Assembly: GCA_016928025.1 (NCBI GenBank)
Contig: JAFGLN010000102.1
Coordinates: forward strand, 1 to 53,369
Direction: 5' to 3'
DNA length: 53,369 nucleotides
Source of the DNA: Deltaproteobacteria bacterium
GTDB lineage: Bacteria; Desulfobacterota; Syntrophia; Syntrophales; JAFGHS01
Positions within the stretch are counted from its first letter, which is position 1. Each line of letters begins with the position of its first letter. Positions 45,114 to 53,369 of this stretch are shown here, piece after piece. The notes beneath the pieces were generated by a model, which ran no database searches, had not been told where the DNA came from, and was given only the letters and a program-made list of their open reading frames with translations. The position numbers were made by a program, and so were the translations under genes.

Positions 45114-45516
45114 GGTGTAAAAGGGGGCGAGGGGTGGAAATTGAGCCATTGATTAAAGACGATGGCGCGAGATTGTTTGTTTAATAATCAGCAAAACCCG
45201 TGCCGAAGAAATGGCAGTATCTTATAAGAAAATAGTTTTCATCGATTATTTTGGCATACTATTTGTTCTGCAAGTTGATAACGCAATCGGTGTAGATGTA
45301 AGTCATTAAACTTTAAAGGTATAACTTGGTAATATATTGATAATAAAGTGTTTTCAACGATTGCCTAATCATTACGCAATCAGCTGCAAAACGGCCTGTT
45401 TTGAACAATTGGCGGATTTGTCAACAGGGTTATCAACAGCCTTTTAAACAATAAGTTGACATCTGTCTCCGGAACGTCGCCAAGGAAACAGACGGGGCGA
45501 CAAATCTTTTTTTTCT
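45114..45516. other. Intergenic region between convergent genes
   Basis: About 400 bases without a plausible gene. It contains the palindrome at 45359-45381 and two 9-mers, TTGTCAACA (45418-45426) and TTATCAACA (45430-45438), resembling DnaA boxes. No other structure was recognised. Confidence 0.4.
45359..45381. promoter_or_regulatory. Palindromic operator-like site GATTGCCTAA-TCA-TTACGCAATC
   Basis: Ten-base arms match with one mismatch around a three-base centre. The size suits a dimeric regulator such as the TetR or GntR type. No nearby regulator gene is seen, and both flanking genes end here, so it may be incidental. Confidence 0.3.
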
Positions 45517-46833
45517 TTAGTCAGGGATGACTTGTTCGTTTTTAAACTGCTCGATATCCTCCCAGGAATAGCCGGCTTCCAGGAGGACCTCCTCCGTGTG
45601 CTGGCCGAATTCCGGTGCCGGCATCCTGATCGTCGCCGGTGTCTTGTTCATGTTTACCAGGCTGGCTATGATTTCCATCTTTCCGTAGTCGGGGTGGTCA
45701 TAGGGGAGGAAAAAATTGTTGGCCTTGGATTGGGGATCATTGATGACATCTATCAGGGTTTGATACGGCGATGCCGGCAGGTCCGATATGAGCGGCCGCC
45801 ATTCTTCAAGGGTTTTTGTCAGGAAGGCGTTCTTGAAAATATGGAAGAGCTCTTTCCGGTTTTCCTGTCTGGCCTCCAGAGTGGCAAACCGGGGGTTTTG
45901 CTCCAGTTCTTCGCGGCCGATCAGTTTGCAGAATCGTGACCAGTATCGGTCAGGCTGCAAGGCGTTAAAACGAATCAATCTACCATCCCTGGTTTCATAA
46001 ATATTGGCCAGGGGATTCGGAAGGTGCTCCCGGTTAAATTCGGCCAGGCGCTTGATGGCGTCTGTGGCGTCATTGATGAGGGCATTTCGTTGTTTTCTTT
46101 CTTCATCCGTCCCTTCAAAGGCTTCAAGCCGGTATTCCAGCTCGTCCCGGCCGGTGGTCAATGCGGCCGCCACATCAAAGGTTAACTGATAGATACCCGT
46201 AAAAAGGAGGGATGTATCCACTTCCTGTCCCACGCCCGTCCGGTCGCGCGCGAAAAGGGCCATCATCACCCCGAAGGCCAGTGCGAGAGCGGCCACATTG
46301 TCTCCGAAGGCCGGCCGGGAATTGGGGCCGGACATGCCAGGAACCGTTAGTAAATGGCTGATGCCTGACCTTGCCCAGTACACGGTGGTATCGTAAGCAG
46401 GCATATCCTTGTCCGGTCCCTGAAAGCCGTGACCGGTGATGGAGCCATAGATCAGGCGAGGATTCAAGGTATTGAGGGTGTGGTATTCCAGTTCGAATTT
46501 CTTCCGTTCGGATAATCTTAAATTGGTTAAAAAGACATCCGCCTTTTCCACCAGCCTATAGATGATTTTTCTGCCCCCCTCTTTGGACAGATCGATCGCC
46601 ACGCTGCGTTTGTTGCGATTAAAGGCTTCCCAGTTATAGGGGATATCGGATGGTATTCCCGCCGGGCCGCCTCCGACGCCTGCCTGTAAATTTCGCCAGG
46701 AGTCCCCGGTAACGGCGTTCTCAATATGGAGGACATCCGCCCCAAAATCGGCCAGGTGGCGGGCGCACATGGGGACCGCCGCAACCTGGGACACGTCTAT
46801 CACTTTGATGCTTTCAAGGACCATCGGCTTCAT
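45517..46833 (-). CDS. CaiB/BaiF family CoA-transferase
   Basis: Family III CoA-transferases move CoA between carboxylates without free energy loss through an aspartyl-CoA intermediate. The 438-residue product starts with the family N-terminus (IKVIDVSQVAAVPMCARHLADFG cut to 20: VIDVSQVAAVPMCARHLADF). The catalytic Asp is in PAYDTTVYWARSG (about 162-174), and GHGFQGPDKDMPAYD precedes it. Its ATG at 46833 follows AAGGAGG by about 11 bases. In this organism it could use succinate, acetate or an aromatic acid as donor; the substrate is unknown. It lies convergent to the TrmO-like gene. Confidence 0.93.
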   Translation of the reverse strand: MKPMVLESIKVIDVSQVAAVPMCARHLADFGADVLHIENAVTGDSWRNLQAGVGGGPAGIPSDIPYNWEAFNRNKRSVAIDLSKEGGRKIIYRLVEKADVFLTNLRLSERKKFELEYHTLNTLNPRLIYGSITGHGFQGPDKDMPAYDTTVYWARSGISHLLTVPGMSGPNSRPAFGDNVAALALAFGVMMALFARDRTGVGQEVDTSLLFTGIYQLTFDVAAALTTGRDELEYRLEAFEGTDEERKQRNALINDATDAIKRLAEFNREHLPNPLANIYETRDGRLIRFNALQPDRYWSRFCKLIGREELEQNPRFATLEARQENRKELFHIFKNAFLTKTLEEWRPLISDLPASPYQTLIDVINDPQSKANNFFLPYDHPDYGKMEIIASLVNMNKTPATIRMPAPEFGQHTEEVLLEAGYSWEDIEQFKNEQVIPD

Positions 46834-47032
46834 ATATTATCATCCTCCTTAATTATCTTTTCCCCTGTTTCTTTCACCATACTGAAGAGTTTTTTCGTTA
46901 CAATTTGATATAAACTATCTTACCGAATAAAGTAAAGGAATCAAGGATGATAATGCTACCGGCCTTGAAATTTGCGCAAGAATGATTAAGTTTAAGGCAC
47001 GCAACAATTTTGGGAAGGAGAATTCGTACATC

Positions 47033-47605
47033 ATGCTGAAGATGATGGCTGTCGGTCCGTTTCAGGCCAACTGTTATATACTGGGATGCAAAAAGACTAT
47101 GGAGGGCGTTGTCATCGACCCCGGGGCCGAGGCGCTTCGCATCGTGAAAGTCATTACCGGTGCCGGCCTCAGAATCAAATATATCCTGATCACGCATGGC
47201 CATCCGGACCATACGGGGGCGGCCGGGGAACTGAAGAGCATCGTCAAGGCCCCGGTGTGGATACACCGGCTGGATGCTTTCGGGCTGCGATTTCCGCCGG
47301 ACGGGGAGCTTTTTGACGGCCGGGAAATTGAAGTCGGTACCTACCGGATCAAGGTGATCCATACTCCCGGTCATTCTCCCGGCGGCGTGTGTCTGCATGC
47401 GCCGGGCGCCGTCTTTTCGGGGGATACGCTGTTTTACGGCTCCATCGGGCGCACCGACTTTCCGGGCGGCGACCACAACAGGCTGATCATGGGGGTGAAG
47501 GAAAAGATATTTCCCCTGGGTGACGATGTGCGCGTCTATCCGGGTCATGGACCCGCCTCCACCATCGGGCGGGAAAGGCGGACCAATCCGTTTTTCAGGC
47601 AGTGA
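47033..47605 (+). CDS. Metallo-beta-lactamase fold hydrolase (glyoxalase II-like)
   Basis: The 190-residue product carries the metal-binding motif THGHPDHTG (about 56-64), then TPGHSPGGV near 116 and SGDTLFYGSIGRTDFPGGD near 131-149, the HxHxDH-type set of glyoxalase II-like thiolesterases. It probably hydrolyses a thioester. The start at 47033 follows GGAAGGAG by 13 bases; a longer reading from 46982 adds 17 residues that do not look like the family. It faces the DUF2007 gene. Confidence 0.9.
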   Translation: MLKMMAVGPFQANCYILGCKKTMEGVVIDPGAEALRIVKVITGAGLRIKYILITHGHPDHTGAAGELKSIVKAPVWIHRLDAFGLRFPPDGELFDGREIEVGTYRIKVIHTPGHSPGGVCLHAPGAVFSGDTLFYGSIGRTDFPGGDHNRLIMGVKEKIFPLGDDVRVYPGHGPASTIGRERRTNPFFRQ

Positions 47606-47701
47606 ACGGTGAAAACGGTCAAGGGGCGGATTTGAGCGTTTCAGAGGCGAGTGACGCATGAGAGGCAAGGTGTTTTTTTGATTCCTCACCAATCTTAGCA
47701 T

Positions 47702-48136
47702 TCATTCGTCTTTTTCAACTTGGTCAAGTAGGGAAACCGCTTGTTCCGCCTGGCTTTTGGGCACCATCAGACGGGTCCCCGTCGTGAAGCCCAGTATAGG
47801 AACGGTTCCGCCGCAATCGTCAGCGGATTCGAATACATCGATACCCTGGCTGATCAGATAGGATATCGCAAGATCCGCATCCTGGCGGAGGCTGTAACTC
47901 GCTACCGCGACAAGCTCCTCGCCAAGATCGTCAATCATAGTAAAATCTTCTGTCTCTTCCTTCGTTTCGTGTTGCTCCGTTGCATCGTGCGCAGGCTGCT
48001 CAGGGGGCGGGTTCATGTCCGGCATCTGTTCCACCAGATAACTTCCGCAATACGGACAGACGGTAACGCCGGTCACGTACTCGCCGGGAACCCCGGTTTC
48101 CTTGAAATCCGGACATTCCGGGTTAGGACAATACAT
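47702..48136 (-). CDS. Zinc-ribbon plus DUF2007 signal-transducing-like protein
   Basis: The 144-residue product has an N-terminal zinc ribbon (YCPNPECPDF, then VCPYCGSYLVEQ), a low-complexity acidic linker (PPPEQPAHDATEQHETKEE), and a C-terminal DUF2007 domain (ASYSLRQDADLAISYLISQG and RLMVPKSQAEQAVSLLDQVE). DUF2007 is a small beta-alpha fold proposed to bind a ligand or mediate protein contacts in regulation. The start ATG at 48136 follows GAGGAG. The zinc ribbon and upstream region are duplicated at 42546-42840. Confidence 0.85.
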   Translation of the reverse strand: MYCPNPECPDFKETGVPGEYVTGVTVCPYCGSYLVEQMPDMNPPPEQPAHDATEQHETKEETEDFTMIDDLGEELVAVASYSLRQDADLAISYLISQGIDVFESADDCGGTVPILGFTTGTRLMVPKSQAEQAVSLLDQVEKDE

Positions 48137-48300
48137 TATCCTGTCTCCTCTCTGTTTCTTTAACCAGCTTGTGTGGACATTTCCATGATCGTGTTATGCG
48201 GATTATTCAGATGGCGGAAATTGAACCACAGCTTAAAGACTATTGCAAGGAAACATCGCTTTTGTCTCCCGCAAGATATAATTGCTGTTTTTTATTGCCC
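48011..48300. repeat. Duplicated segment, copy 2
   Basis: This is the partner of 42546-42840. Outside the zinc ribbon, both copies include a conserved stretch reading MxEIExQLxDYCKETSLL on the plus strand (48210-48270), but copy 1 has an early stop, so coding is doubtful. Confidence 0.6.
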
Positions 48301-48617
48301 TCGGCAGGGCGCCGATCTTTGCCACCGCCCCGCCGGACTGCTGCGGCTAAAGATGGTGCAAAGAAATTTTTAAAAACGTGTCGGGATTTCTTACAAAAAA
48401 TGTATTACATCTCAAGGTCGTATAATATACTAATATTACACAATATATTAACATAAAACACCGCTTTCCCCCCATCGCCCAGAAAAATTTATGTAAAAAT
48501 GTTTTACAATTTCATGCCGGCGAACGGCCTTGTCTGTTACTGCCGGAATGGCCGATAATTTCATAATCCTTTTTATTATCAAATGGATAGAGCCCTTAAT
48601 CGATCATCAACTTATAT
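48301..48617. other. AT-rich intergenic region
   Basis: About 320 bases with no convincing gene. The left part resembles the decayed 3' end of a DUF4405-like gene. The rest is AT-rich and ends at a sigma-54-like promoter. Confidence 0.4.
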
Positions 48618-48635
48618 TTGGCACAAGAACTGCTA
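48618..48635 (+). promoter_or_regulatory. Candidate sigma-54 promoter TTGGCACAAGAACTGCTA
   Basis: The GG (-24) and GC (-12) doublets are separated by exactly ten bases, and TTGGCAC matches the -24 element. It lies about 225 bases upstream of the lytic transglycosylase start. The resulting leader contains a GGGTCGT/ACGACCC hairpin (48653-48673). A sigma-54 promoter would need an enhancer-binding activator. Confidence 0.45.
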
Positions 48636-48860
48636 AATCATAAATATATATGGGGTCGTTATCAGCACGACCCGCGCTAACCAGCCCTGTTTATCCTGCG
48701 ATGGTTGTTAACCGGAGGCATCAGCACGGGGCCGGGAATATTAAATGGACAAACGGCCATGATGTTTTTTGCGGAATGAACATTATAAGACACGGATCAA
48801 ACACGACAGGTTGCGTTTCACTGAAGTTCCTAATGATTCATGGCCGGGGAGGCAAGAGAA

Positions 48861-49541
48861 ATGCCACTGATATCGAAATTAGAACGAAGCACCTTAAATA
48901 GGAAATCATTGCCGATCTTTTTGCTGGCCGGTTTTTTTATCGTGCAGATCATCGGTACACCCATGCTTGTTTCCGCCAGGAATTGGCTGCAGGATAGGGA
49001 TCAGAATAGAGAGAATGTGGAAAGGGTATCTGAACTGGTGAAAAAAAATGAGAATTATCTGCTGGAGAAGAGTATTCTGCAGGTACTCAGCCAGAGTAAT
49101 CTCAAACTCAAGCATGCCATGGCGATCACCACGACCGTCATCGGTGAATCAAAAAAGCATGACATTCCCGTGTCCCTCCTGCTGGCGATCATGAAAAAAG
49201 AAAGCGAGTTCAATATTTACGCACGATCATCCGTCAACGCCATGGGTCTCATGCAGATTCATCCTCTCATCTGGGACTCCTACACAAAGAAGCTCAATCT
49301 TGATGTGACGCGGAAGAAGGCCTTCGATCCCGCCTTGAACATCATGGTCGCCTCGGCCTTGTTAAGCGATCTCAGGCTGCAGTATCAAAAAAAGGGATAC
49401 GATGAAGACATCCTCTGGGAGTATGTCTTGTCTGCCTACTATGCAGGCAGTACCTCTCTGAAGGATGGATTGAAAAAGAACCACCGGTACTATGTCCGGA
49501 AGGTACGTGAATACGAACAAAAAATACGCAGCGCCATTTAA
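48861..49541 (+). CDS. Lytic transglycosylase (SLT family)
   Basis: Lytic transglycosylases cleave peptidoglycan to form 1,6-anhydromuropeptides during growth, secretion or flagellar assembly. The 226-residue product has an N-terminal membrane anchor or signal (about 16-36: SLPIFLLAGFFIVQIIGTPM). The SLT domain has the catalytic glutamate in IMKKESEFN (about 118-126), then VNAMGLMQIHP (about 133-143), and Asp/Tyr-rich AYYAGS near the C-terminus. The ATG at 48861 has GGGGAGG upstream; a 7-residue longer reading from 48840 is possible. It faces the methyltransferase gene, with 20 bases between stops. Confidence 0.9.
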   Translation: MPLISKLERSTLNRKSLPIFLLAGFFIVQIIGTPMLVSARNWLQDRDQNRENVERVSELVKKNENYLLEKSILQVLSQSNLKLKHAMAITTTVIGESKKHDIPVSLLLAIMKKESEFNIYARSSVNAMGLMQIHPLIWDSYTKKLNLDVTRKKAFDPALNIMVASALLSDLRLQYQKKGYDEDILWEYVLSAYYAGSTSLKDGLKKNHRYYVRKVREYEQKIRSAI

Positions 49542-49561
49542 TGGCCGAGGAAAGGGGGTTA

Positions 49562-50212
49562 TCAAGTCTGTGCTTGACTTATATTGGTTTGATAAGAGCC
49601 AAGAGCAGTCTTGATGACGCCTTCGAGACACGGCACGCCATGGCAAGTGTAAACAAGGGCTGGTGGGATATTCAACAGCACAAGATCCGAATGGAGGTGG
49701 AGGAAAAATTTCATAAGGGACTTTTCCAGATTGAATCCTTTAAGCAGAGACAAGGTATGCATATACTGGACAAAAACCCCTTGTTCCTTCAATATTGGAA
49801 GCACCGACCGGCGGATCAGGAGGTCAAAATCCAGGCAGGAGCAGGGAAGGGTGGAAACGATGCCATCGATGCTTTTCCCTTTTATTCCAAAAATGTCATT
49901 GATAACTTTAGCGCAGTCAAAGACATCTTCATTAAGGAGAAAAACATTTTCCCCCCGGATGCTTTCCCTCAGCGGCCCGTAAAAATTGGTGTTTTTTTCG
50001 AAAGAGATGAACAGTGTCTCCGGCTGTTTACGTTTAATAATCTCGCGTGACACCGCGCCTGACGCCGAGCCGAATTCCAAGATGACTTCCGCCGACGCAA
50101 ACGGTACCTGCCGCAGAAGCGAGTCCACACATGACTTGGAATCCGGTACAAAGGCGCCGATTCCTTTTGCATTGCGGCAGTATTCTCTAAAGAATCTCAA
50201 TTGCCGTTCCAT
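49562..50212 (-). CDS. Phospholipid N-methyltransferase-like SAM enzyme
   Basis: The 216-residue product resembles PmtA-type and rRNA-adenine-dimethylase-like methyltransferases: FFREYCRNAKGIGAFVPDS near 6-24 is the entry helix, and SAM motif I is EVILEFGSASGAVSREI near 40-56. The C-terminal half is helical. It could methylate phosphatidylethanolamine to change membrane lipids, but other small substrates are possible. The ATG at 50212 is chosen for its AGGTG site; the longer reading from 50272 lacks one. It lies downstream of a decayed gene on the same strand. Confidence 0.75.
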   Translation of the reverse strand: MERQLRFFREYCRNAKGIGAFVPDSKSCVDSLLRQVPFASAEVILEFGSASGAVSREIIKRKQPETLFISFEKNTNFYGPLRESIRGENVFLLNEDVFDCAKVINDIFGIKGKSIDGIVSTLPCSCLDFDLLIRRSVLPILKEQGVFVQYMHTLSLLKGFNLEKSLMKFFLHLHSDLVLLNIPPALVYTCHGVPCLEGVIKTALGSYQTNISQAQT

Positions 50213-50354
50213 AAGCACCTGCACGTGGCAAAACATTACGGCAAGTCTATCTGAAGGATCCGCCAAATACAATCAAATTCAGGGCTGCCGGATAGTTTTT
50301 CCGGTGACTTTCACCGCCGCCAACAATCATGCGGTAGGGCACCAGACGTGGTTT

Positions 50355-50720
50355 CTAAAACAGCCTTCCGACGCTCGACGGCTGTTCTCCGACAATTTGA
50401 ATGTCATCTATGGTCGTCGGCATCATCCCGGCGTTGCATGCCCATTTGAACGTATCAATTGCCTCCGGTTCAAAGCCCATCATATTTCAGCGCCGGGGTC
50501 ACACCCGCGAAAGGATGCGTTTTCATTATCGACAACGAACTGTCCGAATATGCCCTGGAGACGGCCGATATGCTGACGGTATCAAGGTCCCCAAAATGGA
50601 ACGTATGCATTGGCGGAGGGGAAAGGGAATCGAGAGCAAATTCGAACCCATTGGCCTGAAGAGAACCCTCAATTTTGTCGTATCGAGGTATTCAAAGCCC
50701 CGGCTGCTTAATGTTGTCAA
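50355..50720 (-). pseudogene. Decayed DUF362-type gene
   Basis: The last 42 codons (50355-50483) read MMGFEPEAIDTFKW and TIDDIQIVGE, closely resembling the C-terminus of DUF362 iron-sulfur-associated proteins, and end normally. Upstream, the matching coding signal jumps between frames (for example VVDNENASFRGCDPG in another frame), so at least one frameshift and probably a 5' loss are present. It lies just downstream of the aldehyde oxidoreductase gene. Confidence 0.6.
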
Positions 50721-50726
50721 GCCAGT

Positions 50727-52430
50727 TCACATCGCTATCGTATCCAGTTTTTCCCAAATAACGGCTATCTCATCGGGATCTACATCAAAAACGGTTCCCA
50801 TGGGGGCGGACGGCTCGGTTCTCATGAAATCCGAATCCGGATCGTAGGCGCTGTAAAATTCCGTTCCCTTGTTAAACTCGAGTTCCGTTCTCAAGACATC
50901 ACGGCCCATATTGTATAAATCATCGACCTCGAGATTCAAGCCGTAGCGGGCATTCAAAAGGTCCCTCAGAAAAACCATCTGGGCTTTCCCGTCGGCAATT
51001 GTAGCCAATACACAATACCCCAGGGTGTCCAATAATGCGTTGGTGATTTGGACCTTCAGGGATAGTTCAACATGTCCGCTTTTGGCGCTTAAATTTTCAT
51101 ACGTGACCCCTGCCGTATGGTCGGCCCCCATGGGGCTGGTGACATAGGTTACCCCGGTTGCTTTAGTGACCCGTGGATCGTGAGCGGGAATAGCCTGACC
51201 TTTGTAAGCCGGTATCCGGGTGATCCCCAGGGCCTTGCATGTTGAAACCACGCCGTCGGCCAGGATGCTCCCGAATTCCGTGCCTTTTTCAATTTCCGCG
51301 AAAAGGGTGTCGGCGGAAGCAATATCTCCGAAGGTCATCTTGCCTGCACTGGCCGCCACGCCCAAGGCGCTGCCGATTTCGATGGTGTCCACGCCCATCT
51401 CATCACACCAGCGGTCGAAGCGGGCGACCGCGTCAGGGTCGGTAATCCCCAGGTTGGTTCCTAAAAGACCCAGGGTTTCGTATTCAAATCCTGACGTAAG
51501 ATATTGACCGTCCGGCCCGTAGTAGACCGTTGAACACTGGACAAGACATCCCGCCATGCAGCCTTTTAATCCGCCGCCCCGTTCCTGATTTGTTTTCTCA
51601 ATGGACTCGCCGCCCAGTTTCTCGAATCCTTCGGTTGGCTCGCTGCTGTAGTTTTTTGAAGGCGTTGAACCCAGGGTGCGCAAACCGTTCAATAATCCCG
51701 GTGTACCATAGGTCCTGGTACCCTTTGTCTTAGGGTCTGCTTTAATCACCTTCGCCCATTCCTTGATCAGTTCCCGATGAGCTTTCATATCGACCATATC
51801 AACGGCTTTTGCGCCTCTGTCATCGAGGATGATGGCCTTAAGCCCTTTGGACCCCATGACGGCCCCTAAACCACCTCGGGCCGCGTGACGCGCCGGATGT
51901 CCCAACGTATCCGTGAAGGCGACACTCGATGATTTCCAGCGCCGCTCCCCGCCAATGCCGATGGACGCGATGGAGGATTTCGGATCGAACTTTTCGTACA
52001 GGGCTTCCGTCAACGCGTAATTCTTCAATCCCCGGTACTGGTCCGCCGGCTTCAACACGGCTCCGTCTTTTGTAATATGGAGCAGATGCATTTTACCTTC
52101 TTGCGGCATCCCCTCGACGATGATGGCCCGGATACCCAGCCGGTCCATCTTCTGCCCGGCGGTTCCGCCTGAGTTCGCTTCTTTGATGCCCAGGGTGAGC
52201 GGACTTTTAGCCCCAACGGATATGCGACCGCAAGACGGAGCAAGGGTTCCCGCCAAGGGGCCTGTGGTAATAATGAGTTTGGCTTCCGGACCGAGGGGAT
52301 CACATTGCGGAGGAACCTCGGCTTTTAATATCTTGGCGCAAAGCCCCCGCCCCCCGATGATCGTCCAATCCACAGGAAGATCCTGTATGTTAACCTCAAG
52401 ATTAGACATATTGACCCGCAGTATTTTCAT
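50727..52430 (-). CDS. aor: Aldehyde:ferredoxin oxidoreductase (tungsten type)
   Basis: The enzyme oxidises aldehydes to acids, or reduces acids, with ferredoxin and a bis-pterin tungsten cofactor plus one 4Fe-4S cluster. The 567-residue product has the N-terminal GGRGLCAKIL (26-35) and the pterin region GGLGAVMGSKGLKAI (about 186-200). The cluster cysteines are CMAGCLVQC (291-299) and a distal Cys in LGYCVLA. PMGADHTAG is the family's conserved block. Length is near 600. The gene stands alone with a CBS-domain gene divergent upstream; in a syntroph it could detoxify aldehydes or reduce acids. Confidence 0.95.
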   Translation of the reverse strand: MKILRVNMSNLEVNIQDLPVDWTIIGGRGLCAKILKAEVPPQCDPLGPEAKLIITTGPLAGTLAPSCGRISVGAKSPLTLGIKEANSGGTAGQKMDRLGIRAIIVEGMPQEGKMHLLHITKDGAVLKPADQYRGLKNYALTEALYEKFDPKSSIASIGIGGERRWKSSSVAFTDTLGHPARHAARGGLGAVMGSKGLKAIILDDRGAKAVDMVDMKAHRELIKEWAKVIKADPKTKGTRTYGTPGLLNGLRTLGSTPSKNYSSEPTEGFEKLGGESIEKTNQERGGGLKGCMAGCLVQCSTVYYGPDGQYLTSGFEYETLGLLGTNLGITDPDAVARFDRWCDEMGVDTIEIGSALGVAASAGKMTFGDIASADTLFAEIEKGTEFGSILADGVVSTCKALGITRIPAYKGQAIPAHDPRVTKATGVTYVTSPMGADHTAGVTYENLSAKSGHVELSLKVQITNALLDTLGYCVLATIADGKAQMVFLRDLLNARYGLNLEVDDLYNMGRDVLRTELEFNKGTEFYSAYDPDSDFMRTEPSAPMGTVFDVDPDEIAVIWEKLDTIAM

Positions 52431-52806
52431 TTTAACTTTCTCCCTTCCAATGATTTTCTATCTCTATGTTTGATCGGTGCGAGGTTCGTTCTTTTGTCGT
52501 TCACCTCTGGTCTATGTTACATATAGCATGTCATTGATTGAGTCAAAAGATTTCACTTCTTTATTTAATGATTCCACAATCAGTGATCGTTATGGATTTG
52601 CAAATTTACCCATCCGGGATTTCCGGTTGATATTATGTTTAAATGGGGTGATCTGTGGAATCAACCGTATGTATAGAAAAACATAAACAGACCCGGCCTT
52701 CGGGGAAAAGCAATTTGTTCTTTACTAATTGTTGTCTCCGGGTTAGTACAATCAGCAGTGTCAGCAGTAACCCGATGAGAATTTTTTATGGGAGGGGGGA
52801 GAATAA
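52431..52806. other. Intergenic region between divergent aor and CBS genes
   Basis: About 375 bases without a gene. A GGGTTA/TAACCC pair (about 52740 and 52768) brackets two CAGCAG copies, and could be an operator or a short hairpin. The region must hold both divergent promoters. Confidence 0.4.
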
Positions 52807-53274
52807 ATGCTCAAAGCCAAAGATATTATGACGGAAGCGGTCATTACCGTTCATCCTGAAACAGGGATTGTTGAGGCGGCAAAGTTGATACTGGAAAACC
52901 ACTTTAACGGTTTGCCAGTCGTTGATGAACATAATCGTCTGGTGGGAATTATTACTCAGGATGACCTCATCACCCAGCAAAAAGAGATTCCCCTGCCTTC
53001 TTTTTTCATTCTGCTCGATGCCGCGATTCCTTTAAAGTCAGATAAAAAAATTGAGAAGGAACTGCAGAAAATAACCGCAATCTCGGTAAAAGAAGCTATG
53101 ACCCACAATCCCAAAACAGTGGGCCCGGAAACCAGCCTGGAAGACATTGCCACCCTCATGGTTAAGAATAACATACATACTTTGCCTGTGCTGGATCAAG
53201 GCAAGCTGGTGGGTGTCATAGGCAAGGAGGATGTCCTGCAGACTCTTATGCCTCGTAGCGACAAGAAAGATTAA
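52807..53274 (+). CDS. Tandem CBS-domain protein
   Basis: The 155-residue product consists of two CBS domains (about 1-55 and 90-150) with a linker. The first opens with KAKDIMTEAVITVHPETGIV and has LVGIITQDDL; the second opens with VKEAMTHNPKTVGPETSLE and has LVGVIGKEDVL. CBS pairs bind adenosine nucleotides and report energy state. No effector domain is attached, so it probably works with a partner protein. The start ATG at 52807 follows GGGAGGGGGGAG. Confidence 0.9.
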   Translation: MLKAKDIMTEAVITVHPETGIVEAAKLILENHFNGLPVVDEHNRLVGIITQDDLITQQKEIPLPSFFILLDAAIPLKSDKKIEKELQKITAISVKEAMTHNPKTVGPETSLEDIATLMVKNNIHTLPVLDQGKLVGVIGKEDVLQTLMPRSDKKD

Positions 53275-53369
53275 GCGAGTCTAAAGGGGTCACCCATTAA
53301 AAGGCACCTGTCAAGAGAAAATACTACCCCCCTCGCAATAAAATTGCATTTATTTACAGATAAGTTCCA

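Noticed and set aside
45418..45438. Two DnaA-box-like 9-mers as a replication origin
   Set aside because: Only two sites, no AT-rich unwinding element with further boxes, and no dnaA, dnaN or gidA genes nearby.
48169..48456. Possible plus-strand gene reading MAEIEPQLKDYCKETSLL
   Set aside because: The duplicate copy has an early stop, differences are not biased to silent sites, and the downstream part looks like decayed DUF4405-like sequence.
48650..48901. 83-codon frame in the transglycosylase leader
   Set aside because: No ribosome site at its start, no recognisable motif, and it overlaps the real gene start.
1..53369. CRISPR arrays, rRNA or tRNA genes
   Set aside because: No regularly spaced repeats, and no cloverleaf or conserved rRNA sequence was recognised on either strand by eye; a tRNA scan would settle it.

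Overview
The window looks like a chromosomal segment of an anaerobic deltaproteobacterium, probably of the Syntrophus/Smithella type (Desulfobacterota, Syntrophales). This is inferred from the gene content: a V/A-type ATPase operon, a tungsten-type aldehyde:ferredoxin oxidoreductase, an NDP-forming acyl-CoA synthetase subunit, a CaiB-type CoA-transferase, a C_GCAxxG_C_C redox protein and many zinc-ribbon or ferredoxin proteins. No rRNA, tRNA or CRISPR array was seen.

Layout. 1-6.1 kb: a truncated ExeA-like ATPase, surE, ftsH, and a polyamine pair (deoxyhypusine-synthase-like protein plus a fold-type III decarboxylase). 6.2-13.8 kb: a compact V-type ATPase operon (E, DUF2764, A, B, D, I, K) closed by a strong terminator; the proteolipid carries the ligand set of a sodium-binding rotor. 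14-20.3 kb: an acetate-family transporter, outer-membrane phospholipase A, a redox protein, a GalT-like protein and a hybrid sensor kinase. 20.4-26.8 kb: acyl-CoA metabolism genes, including a SnoaL-like gene broken by one in-frame stop, a CoxE-like VWA protein and a ferredoxin protein. 26.8-29.0 kb: a scrambled junction with HNH and RhuM remnants, a PIN/RHH toxin-antitoxin pair and two extra copies of the ferredoxin gene's 5' end.

29.0-40.5 kb is the most interesting part: one minus-strand array of helicase (SNF2-type plus DUF3883), MqsR toxin, MqsA antitoxin with a C-terminal extension, a SecB-like chaperone, a DUF1156 adenine methylase and a DUF499 ATPase with a Swt1-type HEPN domain. A complete toxin-antitoxin-chaperone (TAC) module therefore sits inside a methylase/helicase/ATPase module of the kind found in defence islands. 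The chaperone stop codon overlaps the methylase start codon, so translation of TAC and methylase is probably coupled. My inference is that TAC monitors integrity or expression of the defence operon, or acts as its abortive arm.

40.7-53.3 kb: an ADP-ribosylglycohydrolase/dual-specificity phosphatase pair, zinc-ribbon and membrane proteins with a duplicated segment (42.5 and 48.0 kb), a DUF364 protein, a TrmO-like protein, a CoA-transferase, a metallo-hydrolase, a lytic transglycosylase with a sigma-54-like promoter, a methyltransferase, a decayed DUF362 gene, the aldehyde:ferredoxin oxidoreductase and a CBS-domain protein.
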